A stretch of DNA of 7,922 bases from a bacterium. Lineage in GTDB: Bacteria; Bacteroidota; Ignavibacteria; Kapaibacteriales; UBA2268. The DNA lies in the NCBI GenBank assembly GCA_024710535.1, contig JANJUO010000614.1, positions 1 through 7,922 of the forward strand, read 5' to 3'. This document shows, in pieces, positions 7,367 to 7,922 of the stretch. The stretch's first letter is position 1. Each line of letters begins with the position of its first letter. Below the pieces are notes generated by a model. It had not been told where the DNA came from, searched no databases, and saw only the letters and a program-made list of their open reading frames with translations. The position numbers were made by a program, and so were the translations under genes.

Positions 7367-7662
7367 AATTGATAATTTTATCCATAATTTATAGTTTGCT
7401 AATAAATTCAATAAATACTTTTTTTTCCATTTATGTGATTAAAAAAGCAATAAATCTTGAATGGCAAAAATTTTTTAAAAGGATTGTTTTATCAATTATG
7501 ATACGTGCTGGACTATCTTTAGGAATATTTTTAGGAATAATTAAACTAATTTCAGTAGATTTACTAACATTTAGTCTAAGTTTTATCATTTTTTTCTTTT
7601 TATTTTTAATTTTTGAAATTTTGTATTTAAATAAGTCGTTAAGGTTTCGTAATTTTGTATGA
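7363..7662 (+). CDS. Small hydrophobic membrane protein in the AtpI position
   Basis: 99 aa, three predicted membrane helices (~4-26, ~41-62 and ~66-88) separated by short basic loops (IKKA, KFFKR, KSLRFR). It contains no catalytic motif. I do not recognise it from sequence. Its place between an AtpZ-type protein and putative ATP synthase subunit a, with a 4-bp ATGA start overlap, makes it a likely functional analogue or divergent homologue of AtpI, which helps assemble the Fo c-ring and usually has four helices. Codons are very AT-rich (long Phe/Ile/Leu runs), more so than the neighbours, as expected of a small hydrophobic protein. An unrelated small membrane protein is possible. Confidence 0.6.
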   Translation: MKLIILSIIYSLLINSINTFFSIYVIKKAINLEWQKFFKRIVLSIMIRAGLSLGIFLGIIKLISVDLLTFSLSFIIFFFLFLIFEILYLNKSLRFRNFV

Positions 7663-7691
7663 TTAAGTTTTGAAAATTTTTTGGAAGTGTA

Positions 7692-7922
7692 ATGGCAAAA
7701 AACAACCAATTAGATTTTAAGATAGCGAGTAACGAAAATATTGAACATAATAATAACGCCACCGAGCACGCGGAAACTCATACTGATGCAGATAATCATG
7801 GCGTAGCTCATGCTGAAAGCGGTGATAGAAGCGGTGTATTTTATGAAATTATGGAAGGGCTTTCGGATCACGATGCTCTTACAATTGGTCCATACAAAGT
7901 ATCTGATTTGCCTATCATTTTG
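7692..7922 (+). CDS. atpB: Probable ATP synthase Fo subunit a, N-terminal part (3' truncated by window edge)
   Basis: An ATG at 7692, preceded by a modest GGAAG at 7683-7687, opens a frame that runs to the window end without a stop (77 codons). The first ~48 residues are hydrophilic and His-rich (His at 19, 26, 30, 36 and 40), followed by SGVFYEIMEGLSDHDALTIG and then LPIIL, where the first membrane helix would begin. A membrane-proximal His/Asp-containing segment that leads into a Leu-Pro hydrophobic start is typical of subunit a, which forms the proton channel with the c-ring. The conserved channel helices with the essential Arg lie beyond the window, so identification depends on this short segment and on following AtpZ/AtpI-like genes. 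The gap to the upstream gene is 29 bp. Confidence 0.6.
   Translation, partial: MAKNNQLDFKIASNENIEHNNNATEHAETHTDADNHGVAHAESGDRSGVFYEIMEGLSDHDALTIGPYKVSDLPIIL

Noticed and set aside
7431..7709. Minus-strand Lys-rich frame opposite the small membrane protein
   Set aside because: Its Lys-rich composition is just the complement of the Phe/Ile-rich membrane protein on the plus strand.
1..7922. CRISPR array, tRNA, rRNA, transposase, phage or toxin-antitoxin genes
   Set aside because: Looked for by eye on both strands; no regularly spaced repeats, RNA-gene signatures or mobile-element proteins were seen.

Overview
This AT-rich window looks like an ordinary chromosomal segment of a member of the Bacteroidota or the wider FCB group. 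Five things point there: a long secreted protease ending in a type IX secretion (Por) sorting domain, the long (~410 aa) form of QueA with its extra segment, a short Bacteroidota-type AMP nucleosidase, starts that mostly lack a Shine-Dalgarno sequence, and candidate TTG / TAnnTTTG promoters. An Ignavibacteria- or Kapabacteria-like lineage would fit the composition and gene mix, but that is inference and nothing here fixes the genus.

Layout. (1) Positions 1-1620, + strand: the C-terminal end of what is probably a GH13 alpha-amylase-family enzyme, followed 10 bp later by queA (queuosine tRNA modification). (2) Positions 1621-1922: a convergent intergenic region with no supportable gene. (3) Positions 1923-4817, - strand: a subtilisin-like (S8) protease with signal peptide, prodomain, intact Asp/His/Ser triad, an acidic Ca-binding-like loop, beta-rich C-terminal modules and a T9SS type A sorting domain. 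(4) Positions 4818-4916: a divergent control region with a plausible Bacteroidota-type promoter on each strand. (5) Positions 4917-7922, + strand: a very compact run of six genes. These are an exported protein with an N-terminal beta-sandwich and a degenerate OmpA-like C-terminus, AMP nucleosidase, a histone-deacetylase-superfamily deacetylase, an AtpZ-type small membrane protein, a second small membrane protein in the AtpI position, and the start of ATP synthase subunit a (atpB), cut by the window edge. The junctions are 1-bp and 8-bp overlaps, a 2-bp gap, a 4-bp ATGA overlap and a 29-bp gap, so at least part of this run is probably one transcript.

How they may work together: AMP nucleosidase controls the AMP pool (adenine + ribose 5-phosphate), and its run leads into the F1Fo-ATP synthase Fo genes, giving a loose energy and adenylate theme. 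The HDAC-like enzyme overlaps the nucleosidase gene, but its substrate is unknown. I found no CRISPR array, tRNA, rRNA, insertion sequence, phage gene or defence module, and no convincing undescribed system. The most interesting leads are the nucleosidase/deacetylase/ATP-synthase linkage, the His-rich N-terminus of the putative subunit a, and the unrecognised small membrane protein before it.
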